Made by a program: the position numbers and the translations under genes. Below, one piece after another: positions 35,856-43,802 of a DNA stretch of 64,000 bases; position 1 is the first letter of the stretch; each line of letters begins with the position of its first letter. The DNA is from Parachlamydiales bacterium (GTDB taxonomy: Bacteria; Chlamydiota; Chlamydiia; Chlamydiales; Parachlamydiaceae): NCBI GenBank assembly GCA_020051075.1, contig JAGVJP010000088.1, forward strand, positions 1 to 64,000, written 5' to 3'. The notes beneath the pieces were generated by a model. It did no database searches and was not told where the DNA came from. It saw only the letters and a program-made list of their open reading frames with translations.

Positions 35856-37784
35856 CTAAGTCTCTTCGGTTTTCTGCAGCTCGAGGCTTGCCTCTTCCCA
35901 AGATGAGAATGCCGAGGAGAGCTGCGCTTCTAGCTGTGCTTTAAGGTCGACAGCTTTTCGTTGTTCTTCGCGCGATGTTCTTTCGTAGAAGCCATCATCA
36001 GACATTTGAGAGTGAAGTTTATCCAACTCTTTTTCGAGGCGGTGACATCGTTCTTCAGCATCAGACACCTTTTTTTTCAACTGCGCTTTCAGGGTCTTCT
36101 GTTTTTTCAGGTCTGCATATGAAGCCATGGCTTCGACTTTAGGGGCATTCGTCCGTTGGTTTAGAGAAAATTCTGCTGAGAGGTAATCCCTCTCCTTTTT
36201 TTCAATAAATTCGTGATACGTTCCTCTAAAATCGCTAAGGCCTTCCGGTGTGATCTCCAATATTCTGTTTGCTACTTTGGAAACGACATGGCGGTTGTGG
36301 CTGACGATGATGACCGTCCCGTTAAAGACCTCTAAAGATCTTGTCAGTTCGTCGATAGCCTCCATATCGAGGTGGTTGGTCGGCTCATCCAGCAATAAGA
36401 CATTAGGTTTAAGGAGCATCATCTTCGCCAGCATCAGACGGGCGATCTCGCCGCCGCTTAAGATGCTCAAGGGCTGCAGGACGCGGTCTCCCGAGAATAA
36501 CACTTGGCCCAATAAATTGCGGAGCTGCTCTTGGGAAGCTTCAGGATCAAATTGTCCAATCCAATCTAATAGCGATTCTTTATGGCTGTGCTCGCTTTTA
36601 TGTCCTTGTGGAAAGTAAGCGCACCTTGTTGCATAACCCCAGGCGAAAGTCCCCACGCACGGCTGAAGATTGCCCATCAAAATCTCCAGCAACGTTGATT
36701 TTCCTATTCCATTCGGACCGAGAATAGCGATATGCTCTCCTCTTTCCACCTCAAACGAAACATTGTGAAGGACCTGTTTTTTACCGAACGACTTAGAGAT
36801 CCCTTTCACCTCTAATACTTTAACGCCTGAATCGCGAAGCGGGGTAAAATTAAACGTTGGGTATATTCTAGAGCTAGGAGAGAGGTCCAGAGCATCCATT
36901 TCTGTTTCTAGCTTTTCAACCAGTTTGGCTTTGGACTGTGCCTGCTTTGCCTTGCTTGCTTTGGCTTGGAATCTGTCGATGAAGCCTTGGAGGTCGCTGC
37001 GCCTCCGTTCCTGTTTTTCTAGCTGCTGCTCTTTCAATTCCCGGTTTTGTTGTTTCTGAGCAACGAACTCTTCATACCCCCCTTTATAGATCTTGAGGGT
37101 TCCATAGTCCAGGTCGACGATATGTGTGCAGACGATATCGAGAAATTGGCGATCGTGCGAAACGACGAGGAGCGTTCCTTCAAAGTTTTTAAGAAATATC
37201 TCCAGCCATTTGATTGAATAGATGTCCAGATGGTTGGTGGGCTCATCTAGGACTAAGATATCAGGTTTACTGAAGAGGGTTTGAGCGAGCAGAACACGCA
37301 ATTTATATCCACCAGAAAGGCTTTTTAGCGGTTTGCGGTGCCATTCCTCCCCGATTCCTAGTCCTTCGAGGAGCTTCGCCGCTTCAGATTCTGCAGTGTA
37401 TCCTCCTTCCATGGCGATGCACTTTTCTAATCTGTCGAGTTTTTCACATTCTTCTTCGGTGAAGTTCTCGTGCTCGAGGAGTGTTTTTTTATCGACAAGG
37501 GCGCCCCATAGCTTCTGATTACCTCTGAGAACCACTTCGATGATCAGTTCATTTTCGAAGAGGTAATGGTTTTGATTTAAGAGCCCCATAGAATATTGTT
37601 GAGGGATGAGGCAGCTTCCATGCTCTGCCTCCATTTCTTTCGTTAAGATCTTGATCAATGTCGACTTGCCGGATCCATTAGCCCCGACAAGGCCATAACG
37701 GCATGCTGGATTAAACTGCAGCGAAATATCGTTAAAGAGAATTTTAGCGCCGAAGCGCATCGACAGGTTGTTTAGGCAGATCAT
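35856..37784 (-). CDS. ABC-F family ATPase (ribosome-associated type)
   Basis: A 642-residue soluble protein with two ABC domains and no membrane domain. Walker A motifs are VGANGSGKSTL and LGPNGIGKSTL; LSGGYKLRVLL and LSGGEIARLML are the signature loops, each before LDEPTNHLD. A charged linker joins the domains, and a C-terminal coiled coil (about 535-640) resembles Uup/YheS-type members. ABC-F proteins bind the ribosomal E site and affect translation or antibiotic resistance. It follows a small membrane-protein gene by three bases. Confidence 0.93.
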   Translation of the reverse strand: MICLNNLSMRFGAKILFNDISLQFNPACRYGLVGANGSGKSTLIKILTKEMEAEHGSCLIPQQYSMGLLNQNHYLFENELIIEVVLRGNQKLWGALVDKKTLLEHENFTEEECEKLDRLEKCIAMEGGYTAESEAAKLLEGLGIGEEWHRKPLKSLSGGYKLRVLLAQTLFSKPDILVLDEPTNHLDIYSIKWLEIFLKNFEGTLLVVSHDRQFLDIVCTHIVDLDYGTLKIYKGGYEEFVAQKQQNRELKEQQLEKQERRRSDLQGFIDRFQAKASKAKQAQSKAKLVEKLETEMDALDLSPSSRIYPTFNFTPLRDSGVKVLEVKGISKSFGKKQVLHNVSFEVERGEHIAILGPNGIGKSTLLEILMGNLQPCVGTFAWGYATRCAYFPQGHKSEHSHKESLLDWIGQFDPEASQEQLRNLLGQVLFSGDRVLQPLSILSGGEIARLMLAKMMLLKPNVLLLDEPTNHLDMEAIDELTRSLEVFNGTVIIVSHNRHVVSKVANRILEITPEGLSDFRGTYHEFIEKKERDYLSAEFSLNQRTNAPKVEAMASYADLKKQKTLKAQLKKKVSDAEERCHRLEKELDKLHSQMSDDGFYERTSREEQRKAVDLKAQLEAQLSSAFSSWEEASLELQKTEET

Positions 37785-37787
37785 AGG

Positions 37788-38111
37788 TTATTTTTGATTT
37801 GAGGGAATGTCTTCTACGATCTTTGTGGAATTATCTTCTACTGTCTTTGGCGCATCGTCATCTATCGTCATTGAAAGGCCATTGAAAAAAAGTAAGATGA
37901 AGGCGATTGGAAAGAAAACCAGCACCCAGAAACCGAGCCAGAATCGAGATCCTTGATAATGGATATGGTAGGTCGTGTCCCTTAGCTGGAACGAGGTGTC
38001 TGTTAAGAGCAGCACGAACGCGATAGGGAAGAAAATGATCAGCCAGAAGATCAGCCAAAATATTGATCCGTGATACTGAAGTTTATAACTTGATATTGTT
38101 GTTGTTGCCAT
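37788..38111 (-). CDS. Small membrane protein with internal duplication
   Basis: A 107-residue protein behind a strong AAGGAGG. Two copies of a unit, YHGSIFWLIFWLIIFFPIAF and YQGSRFWLGFWVLVFFPIAF, each form one membrane helix preceded by a short strand. An acidic tail with two K(T/I)VED units follows. I do not recognise the family. It lies between rtcB and the ABC-F gene on the same strand (26 and 3 bases), so it is probably in one operon with them. Confidence 0.8.
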   Translation of the reverse strand: MATTTISSYKLQYHGSIFWLIFWLIIFFPIAFVLLLTDTSFQLRDTTYHIHYQGSRFWLGFWVLVFFPIAFILLFFNGLSMTIDDDAPKTVEDNSTKIVEDIPSNQK

Positions 38112-38137
38112 AGTTTCCTCCTTGATTGAATGGAATT

Positions 38138-39568
38138 TTATCCTTTTACTACCAGCGATGGTTTGAGTCTCGCAACACGGTTGGCTAAACCGGCCTCTTC
38201 TACGGCTTCTACGACCGTGTCGACATCTTTATAGGCGTCGGGCATCTCTTCTGCGACTGTACGGTTTGATGACGCCCTGACATAGATCCCCTGCTTTTTC
38301 ATGTGTGCAACTAAATCTACCCCTCCCCATGCCTTCATCGACTGATGGCGGCTCCTCGCTCTTCCAGCGCCGTGGCATGCACTGCACCATGTCATCGGAT
38401 TGCCCAAGCCTACCATCAGGTGGCTTGCCCTCCCCATGTCTCCTGGGACGAGGACAGGCTGTCCAGTCTCCCGAAAGATGGGAGCAAGCTCTTTAGCTCC
38501 TGGTCCAAACGCACGCGTGGCTCCTTTGCGGTGGACGCAGATCGTTTTCTCCACCCCATCAATGTTATGCTTTTCAAACTTTGCGATGTTATGGCAGACG
38601 TCGTAGATGAGGCGGATGTCTTCCGGAGCGATCCCGCAAGTCGTCTGAAAAGCTTGTCTGACGCTATGCAGGATCTGCTGCCGATTATTGAAAGCATAGT
38701 TAGCGGCAGCGGCCATGGCTGCAAAATATTGTTTCCCCGCCGGACTTTGGATCGGGGCAGCGACGAGCTGCCGGTCGGGAAGACCTTCAGCATACCCTAA
38801 TTTCACAAATGAATTCAACGTATCTTGGCAGACCTGGTGTCCAAATCCCCTTGAACCAGAGTGGATGAGGATATAGGTCAACCCTTTTTCCACTCCCCAA
38901 GCATGGGCAATGTCAGGGAGGAATAGGTGTCCCACTTCGCCGATTTCAATGAAATGGTTTCCTGAGCCGACGGAGCCGAGCTGGTCTCTCCCACGCAAGC
39001 GCGCTTCAGCAGAGACGGCATTGATGTCGGCGCCGGCAATATATCCATGGCTTTCGGTGTGGTCGAGGTCTTGCATGAAGCCATACCCTTTCCGCACTGA
39101 CCATTCTGAACCTTGTTCAACGAGGTGTTTGTAGTCTGCATCGGTCAACGTTCGCTTTCCGCCGCGGTGGCCATGTCCGACCCCTGCTGGAACCAGTCGA
39201 AAAATCTCATCCAGCAGAGCGCGTCTGGTGCGATCGTTCAACGTATTGAAAGGGAGCGGGACGATGGCAAGGCGGACGCCGCAGTTGATGTCGTAGCCGA
39301 CGCCGCCTGGGCTGATCACCCCTGTTTCAGCGTCGGTGCCGGCGACTCCGCCGATGGGGAATCCATACCCCCAATGGATGTCAGGCATAGCGATGCTGTA
39401 GCCGACAATCCCTGGAAGATGCGCAACGTTGCGCACCTGCTGAAGCGGCTGCTCGATCTCTGCTTCGTTGAGGAGAGCTTCATTTGCAATCACGAGGCCA
39501 GGAACGAGCATCCCCCCTTCTTTAGGGAGAAGGTAGGTGGCGGGTTTGATCTTTTCTAGGTTAAACAT
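38138..39568 (-). CDS. rtcB: RNA-splicing ligase RtcB
   Basis: A 476-residue GTP- and Mn-dependent ligase joining 2',3'-cyclic phosphate and 5'-OH RNA ends. Family motifs: GGVGYDINCGVRLA (metal Cys), GHGHRGGKRT, LGSVGSGNHFIEI, HSGSRGFGHQV, YDVCHNIAKFE and the guanylylation His in SACHGAGRARSR. I chose ATG 39568, with GGGAG upstream, over a TTG at 39574. Its start overlaps the stop of the upstream 2H-archease fusion by eight bases, indicating coupled expression. No RtcA gene is nearby. Confidence 0.96.
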   Translation of the reverse strand: MFNLEKIKPATYLLPKEGGMLVPGLVIANEALLNEAEIEQPLQQVRNVAHLPGIVGYSIAMPDIHWGYGFPIGGVAGTDAETGVISPGGVGYDINCGVRLAIVPLPFNTLNDRTRRALLDEIFRLVPAGVGHGHRGGKRTLTDADYKHLVEQGSEWSVRKGYGFMQDLDHTESHGYIAGADINAVSAEARLRGRDQLGSVGSGNHFIEIGEVGHLFLPDIAHAWGVEKGLTYILIHSGSRGFGHQVCQDTLNSFVKLGYAEGLPDRQLVAAPIQSPAGKQYFAAMAAAANYAFNNRQQILHSVRQAFQTTCGIAPEDIRLIYDVCHNIAKFEKHNIDGVEKTICVHRKGATRAFGPGAKELAPIFRETGQPVLVPGDMGRASHLMVGLGNPMTWCSACHGAGRARSRHQSMKAWGGVDLVAHMKKQGIYVRASSNRTVAEEMPDAYKDVDTVVEAVEEAGLANRVARLKPSLVVKG

Positions 39569-40364
39569 CGACAATCATCTCCCAATTTAGAACATCATTT
39601 GACTGTTTGATCACATTTCCGTGAAAGCTGACGGCTTTAATTGGAGATCCATCGGCGCTATCAACAGCTGTGACAATTTGATTTAACAGGATGACAACGT
39701 CATCGATTGAAGATAAGTTGATTTGAGGCTGTTCATAGTATTCTGTGAATTCAGGAAACTTAAAGGCAAGGGCTACAAAAGCATTTGTATAAATTTGCAA
39801 CAGCGATTCCCCCGAGATGATGAAAGCAATGTCGGCAGTGTGGTCGATTTCGACAAAAGGGGCGGCGATGGGATATGTCCAGATGGGTTCATAGACGAGG
39901 TTGCCCACGCTTTCATAGAGGTGGATCGCAGAAGTGTAAAACGGCAGAGGCGAAAACGATTTTTTCCATGCATGTGGATCGAAGGGGGCTCTGCATAGAG
40001 TGACATGAGGCAGCCATTCTCTCGATTCTATCGGATACCCAGCTTCTCTCAGCCAATGTGACAATGTTTCTTGGAATGGTTCCACTGGAGAAGACTCTGC
40101 AAGCCAGCTGACATGCCATGCAAGCACTTTTGGGTGTCTTGGAGGAAGCAACAAGCACTTATCAAAGAAGCCCGCGCTGCCAACTTTCATCGGACAGGCA
40201 GGGAACGTTTCTAATAGCTTTTCGAGTGGAGGGAAAGGGATATTTCCAAGAAATGCCAACGTCATATGACGGTGTTTGACGTCCAGCAGCCTTCCAAGAG
40301 GAAGTGTTTCCGGCCAAGGGGCTGAGACTTCAAGTCCAAAAAAAAGTCGTTTTTTATTTTCCAT
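39561..40364 (-). CDS. 2H phosphoesterase (ThpR/LigT-like) fused to archease
   Basis: A 267-residue two-domain protein. Residues 1-160 are a 2H phosphoesterase with H33-M-T35 and H120-V-T122, the catalytic HxT pair of ThpR-type RNA cyclic phosphodiesterases. Residues 169-267 are archease: FVEIDHTADIAF (Asp174, Asp178), IKAVSFHG, and a C-terminal EMIVDV whose Asp is essential in known archeases. The archease part is about 40 residues short in the middle. Archease promotes RtcB guanylylation and turnover, and rtcB follows with an eight-base overlap. I infer a single RNA-repair module. Confidence 0.87.
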   Translation of the reverse strand: MENKKRLFFGLEVSAPWPETLPLGRLLDVKHRHMTLAFLGNIPFPPLEKLLETFPACPMKVGSAGFFDKCLLLPPRHPKVLAWHVSWLAESSPVEPFQETLSHWLREAGYPIESREWLPHVTLCRAPFDPHAWKKSFSPLPFYTSAIHLYESVGNLVYEPIWTYPIAAPFVEIDHTADIAFIISGESLLQIYTNAFVALAFKFPEFTEYYEQPQINLSSIDDVVILLNQIVTAVDSADGSPIKAVSFHGNVIKQSNDVLNWEMIVDV

Positions 40365-40415
40365 CGTTTTCTTTAACTCAGCTGATTAATCATCCAAACT
40401 CAGGTTAATGTCAGG

Positions 40416-41165
40416 TTAATACGCTAAAATTTTATCCATATAGTCTTTCACTAGAGGCGATTTTGGGCAATCGAATAGTTCGTTAACCGAGCCATGTTCG
40501 ATGATGACTCCATCTGCAACAAAGCAGACCACATCGGCGATTTTTTTTGCAAATTGGATATGGTGTGTGGCGAGGATGAGGTCGCGCGATTCGTGTTTGA
40601 GTTCGACGATGAGTTCCAGCACTTCAGCGGTCATCAGCGGATCCAAAGCTGACGTTGGCTCATCCAACATTAACATCTTGGGTTGGATTGCCACAGCGCG
40701 GATGAGTGCAACACGCTGGACCTGTCCACCAGAAAGCTCAAAAGGTTTTTTGTTAGCATGTTGAGCTAAGTCAAACCGCTTCAATAGCGCGAGGCTTCTT
40801 TCTGTCGCTTCTTCTCTGCTCAACCCGTGGACTTCATGCAGCGGTAACACGATATTTTCTAGTGCAGAAAGGTGCGGAAATAGATTCCACGATTGAAAAA
40901 CGATCCCTATAGTCCGCCGATAGTGCTGCAAGGATGCATCGTCAGCAGGCAGCGGGGTTCCATCCAATCTGATTGTCCCCTCGTCAGGGATCAGCAAGCC
41001 TGCCAGCAATCTCAACAGCGTTGACTTCCCCCCTCCAGATGGACCGATGAAGACTAAGCTCTGGCACGAGATCGGACCAATGGTCAACGAGGAAATCGCT
41101 GCTAGCTGTTTATTTTTCTTCCGGGACAAGAACGTTTTCGTGAGGTTTTTGGTTTCAAGAATCAT
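40416..41165 (-). CDS. Amino-acid ABC transporter ATP-binding protein
   Basis: A 249-residue ATPase of the polar amino acid (GlnQ/ArtP) type: Walker A GPSGGGKSTL, Q-loop FQSWNLFPHL, signature LSGGQVQRVALIRA and Walker B LMLDEPTSALDP. It overlaps the permease gene by 11 bases. With the permease and the binding protein at 42458 it forms an uptake system, probably for arginine or glutamine; the exact substrate cannot be read from the ATPase. Confidence 0.93.
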   Translation of the reverse strand: MILETKNLTKTFLSRKKNKQLAAISSLTIGPISCQSLVFIGPSGGGKSTLLRLLAGLLIPDEGTIRLDGTPLPADDASLQHYRRTIGIVFQSWNLFPHLSALENIVLPLHEVHGLSREEATERSLALLKRFDLAQHANKKPFELSGGQVQRVALIRAVAIQPKMLMLDEPTSALDPLMTAEVLELIVELKHESRDLILATHHIQFAKKIADVVCFVADGVIIEHGSVNELFDCPKSPLVKDYMDKILAY

Positions 41166-41892
41166 AGCGATATCTCTCCTCGAGTTTCTTGCTCCACAAG
41201 GAGATAGGAAGCGTCAAAACGAGGTATGCCGCGGCCAATGGGAGAAACGTCTCCAAGGTGCTGTAGGTGGCACTGTTGATTTGCTGCGCGTTATTCGTCA
41301 GCTCATTGATTCCAATGACAGAAAGAAGGGAAGAATCTTTGATGATGGACGCAAACTGCCCTGCCAAGGGTGGGAGGACCTGCCGTATCGCTTGCGGGAA
41401 GATGATGAAGCGATAGGCTTGAAAGTGTGAGAGTCCGATGGCACGAGCCGATTCTAACTGCGTTGCGCTGATGCTGTCGATTCCTCCGCGGATGATTTCA
41501 GCGATGTAGGCCCCATTGAAGATGGAGAGGATGATGACGCCAGCGACATAGCGGTTGTCTAGTCCGATGTTGTGGGCGACGACATAATAGAAGAAGAGGA
41601 TCTGAACAAGTAATGGTGTGCCTCGGACAATTTCGATGTAGAATTTGGCAGCGAGGTTAGTAACGCGGAATTCTGAACGTTTCAATAAGACTGTCAACAG
41701 TCCGATGAAAAGACTTAGTGCAAGGCTTGCTAATGAGAGGAGGACTGTGACAACCCAGCCCTGAAAAAAAAGCTGGCGGTAGACCCAGACAGACTCCCAT
41801 TGTAGCTTCTGATCAACACTGACTAGAAAAAAAATCGTATAAAGGCATCCAACGGCTAGGCTAAATTGAAAAAAGAGACGAAGACCCATCAT
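41155..41892 (-). CDS. Amino-acid ABC transporter permease
   Basis: A 245-residue permease of the HisMQ/GlnP type. It has about five membrane helices, the family pattern YIEIVRGTPLLVQILFFYYV and the coupling loop EIIRGGIDSISATQLESARA (EAA motif), which contacts the ATPase. One permease gene only, so it probably acts as a homodimer. It is translationally coupled to the ATPase gene. Confidence 0.93.
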   Translation of the reverse strand: MMGLRLFFQFSLAVGCLYTIFFLVSVDQKLQWESVWVYRQLFFQGWVVTVLLSLASLALSLFIGLLTVLLKRSEFRVTNLAAKFYIEIVRGTPLLVQILFFYYVVAHNIGLDNRYVAGVIILSIFNGAYIAEIIRGGIDSISATQLESARAIGLSHFQAYRFIIFPQAIRQVLPPLAGQFASIIKDSSLLSVIGINELTNNAQQINSATYSTLETFLPLAAAYLVLTLPISLWSKKLEERYRYDS

Positions 41893-42121
41893 TACCTATT
41901 TATTTATCCAATATAGATAGAGTAATACGAGATATGTTTCAAGAAGGAATGGAGGAAAGGGGAATTGATGAGTTATGCATGATTCGAATAAAAGGGACAA
42001 GGACCCAAAAGAGGAATCCATATGAGTCCATTTAGACTTATCCAATTACCTCTTTTGTTCCCTTGCCTCCCCCTTACTCTTGTGGAATAACATTCTTTTT
42101 TCACCTACAATTGCTGATCTA
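41893..42121. repeat. Family B repeat between XRE and permease genes
   Basis: About 41993-42070: AAAGGGACAAGGACCCAAAA-GAGG faces CCTCTTTTGTTCCCTTG, with AGTCCATTTAGACTTA in the middle. It separates the transporter membrane genes from the regulator and binding protein. Confidence 0.6.
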
Positions 42122-42430
42122 TTAAAGGAAGAGGCGATAATCAGTGTGAAAAAGTTCGGCTAATTTTTTAGCAAGTTGTTTACCAATTGGACGTTTACCT
42201 CGTTCCATTTGTGAAATATTACCTTGTGGAATCCCTAAGAGATTCCCAATGGCAGCTTGTGTTAGACCTTCTCGATTGCGAAGGCCTCGAAGCATGACTG
42301 CCCATTGCGGTAAATCTCCAAAGGAATCTCTGATGAATTCCTCAATAGACATCGGCCTATCAAGTTCTTCTCTAGATATTTCTAAATGAGAAGTCGTTTC
42401 AGTATGGTGCTTTCTCATGTGTTCCCGCAT
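42122..42430 (-). CDS. XRE-family helix-turn-helix regulator
   Basis: A 102-residue protein (ATG 42430 after GAGG; the frame runs four residues further). Residues about 45-95 form a Cro/C1 HTH: LRGLRNREGLTQAAIGNLLGIPQGNISQMERGKR. The N-terminal arm and SIEEFIRDSFGDLPQW lead resemble HigA- or HipB-like antitoxin regulators, but no toxin gene is adjacent. It sits between the binding-protein gene and the permease/ATPase pair on the same strand, so it may control the transporter. Confidence 0.88.
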   Translation of the reverse strand: MREHMRKHHTETTSHLEISREELDRPMSIEEFIRDSFGDLPQWAVMLRGLRNREGLTQAAIGNLLGIPQGNISQMERGKRPIGKQLAKKLAELFHTDYRLFL

Positions 42431-42457
42431 AATAAACCTCAATAATTTTTTTACGAT

Positions 42458-43231
42458 TTAAAAGATAAATGGAATGCCTAATTTTTCAAAAGCATTCTTT
42501 TCTTTGAAGAGGTATTTTTCTTGAAGCTGTTTGAATCCCCCATGGGCTTTAAAATCGTTGATGAAGCCATTGATTTGATTGAGGAGTTCGGCATTGTCTT
42601 TATCAATGCCGATCGCCCAATTCTCAATGGAGAGAGGGGTGAGGTTGGCACGTGTGGTTTTGAGATTCCTCTGCCAGTTAGCATAGACCGACAGCTGGTC
42701 GTAGATGAAAGCATCGGCTTTTCCTTGGACAACTTCAACCACGCAAAGAGACTCTTTGTCCAAGACGCGCACCGTCGCTAGATTCAAATGCTCTCTGGCA
42801 TAGACTTCCCCACTTGTTCCCGACTTGACGACGAAGACTCGATCAGGCCGGTTAGCTTCTTGAATGGACTGTAGATCGGACTTCGCGCTGATCAACAAAG
42901 ATAACCCGATCTTTGCATAAGGGATTGAAAAAGCAATCGATTCTTTTCGCTCAGGCGTGATTGACATCGACGAGAGGATGAGGTCGATCTTGCCGCTTTT
43001 GAGGGATGGAATCAATCCGATGAAGGCGATGTTTTTTATTTCGACAGGAAGGTGTAAATACTCGCCGAGGGCAAAGGCGATGTCGACACTGATTCCGCAG
43101 GCATTACCGCTTGGACAGATGGTTTCAAAGGGCGGGTAAGAGAGCTCCATCCCTATCTTCAAAGGAGGACCCTCGCACGATGCCGTACCAATAAAGGTGA
43201 AAAGAAAAAAGATCAGAACGAATGATTTCAC
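42458..43231 (-). CDS. artJ: Amino-acid ABC transporter substrate-binding protein
   Basis: A 257-residue periplasmic binding protein with a signal peptide (about 1-19, ending TASC; a weak lipobox is possible). The family pattern LKIGMELSYPPFE then GISVDIAFALGEYL and SITPERKESIAFSIPY is present. Chlamydial ArtJ binds arginine; I use the symbol by analogy only. The start is GTG at 43231. A seven-base gap joins it to the DUF2147 gene upstream. Confidence 0.85.
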   Translation of the reverse strand: MKSFVLIFFLFTFIGTASCEGPPLKIGMELSYPPFETICPSGNACGISVDIAFALGEYLHLPVEIKNIAFIGLIPSLKSGKIDLILSSMSITPERKESIAFSIPYAKIGLSLLISAKSDLQSIQEANRPDRVFVVKSGTSGEVYAREHLNLATVRVLDKESLCVVEVVQGKADAFIYDQLSVYANWQRNLKTTRANLTPLSIENWAIGIDKDNAELLNQINGFINDFKAHGGFKQLQEKYLFKEKNAFEKLGIPFIF

Positions 43232-43238
43232 GGTGTTT

Positions 43239-43763
43239 CTATAAATCTGACTTCACCTTGCGAATATTTGGAATCATGTTGTTCAATGATGGCTTTGGAA
43301 AATCAGAAGGAAAGTCCCTTTCAGTGGCAGGCAGCCACGTTTGTGTTCGTCCAAAAATCCAGATTTTTCCCCGGACTTTGAGTTTTCCGTTTTCGACCCA
43401 GAGTTCAGCGTCGTAGACTTTCCCCTCTTCAGGGTCCATGATTCTACCATCGATGTATTTATCTCCCTCCTTCTCTAAATCCCAGATGAAATCCAAGCCA
43501 ACATAAGTCGGTTCGCCGACGACCCCTGGAGCCCGCTCAGATGCCGAACCCAGTCTCTCTTTCAATTTCCCATCCTCATACGTTGCAATGATCCGTCCAT
43601 AGTAATGATGATTATTTTCATAAATGGCGACAAGGCTTTCGGGTTGGTTGGTTTTTTCGTTGATCGTTTTCCAATAGCCGACGATTCCCTGGGCTGCAGA
43701 AAGAGGTTGAAAAACGGAGCAAAGGACAATCAAGATAGTGTAAAAGTGAGGAAGCATCATCAT
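43239..43763 (-). CDS. DUF2147 family secreted protein
   Basis: A 174-residue exported protein with a signal peptide (about 1-23, ending LSAAQG). The domain has the DUF2147 pattern: IVGYWKTINEKTNQPESLVAIYENNHHYYGRI, GLDFIWDLEKEGDKYIDGRIMDPEEGKVYDAELWVENGKLKVRG split over residues 25-140, ending in a TQTWLP strand. It is a small beta-barrel-like periplasmic domain of unknown role. Just upstream of the transporter binding-protein gene, probably co-transcribed. Confidence 0.88.
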   Translation of the reverse strand: MMMLPHFYTILIVLCSVFQPLSAAQGIVGYWKTINEKTNQPESLVAIYENNHHYYGRIIATYEDGKLKERLGSASERAPGVVGEPTYVGLDFIWDLEKEGDKYIDGRIMDPEEGKVYDAELWVENGKLKVRGKIWIFGRTQTWLPATERDFPSDFPKPSLNNMIPNIRKVKSDL

Positions 43764-43802
43764 AAACTCGTTGGTTACTTATTCAAAAACTTACTCTTTT
43801 TT

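Noticed and set aside
38305-39559. Several frames opposite rtcB
   Set aside because: Shadows of a strongly conserved gene; none has start signals or recognisable motifs.
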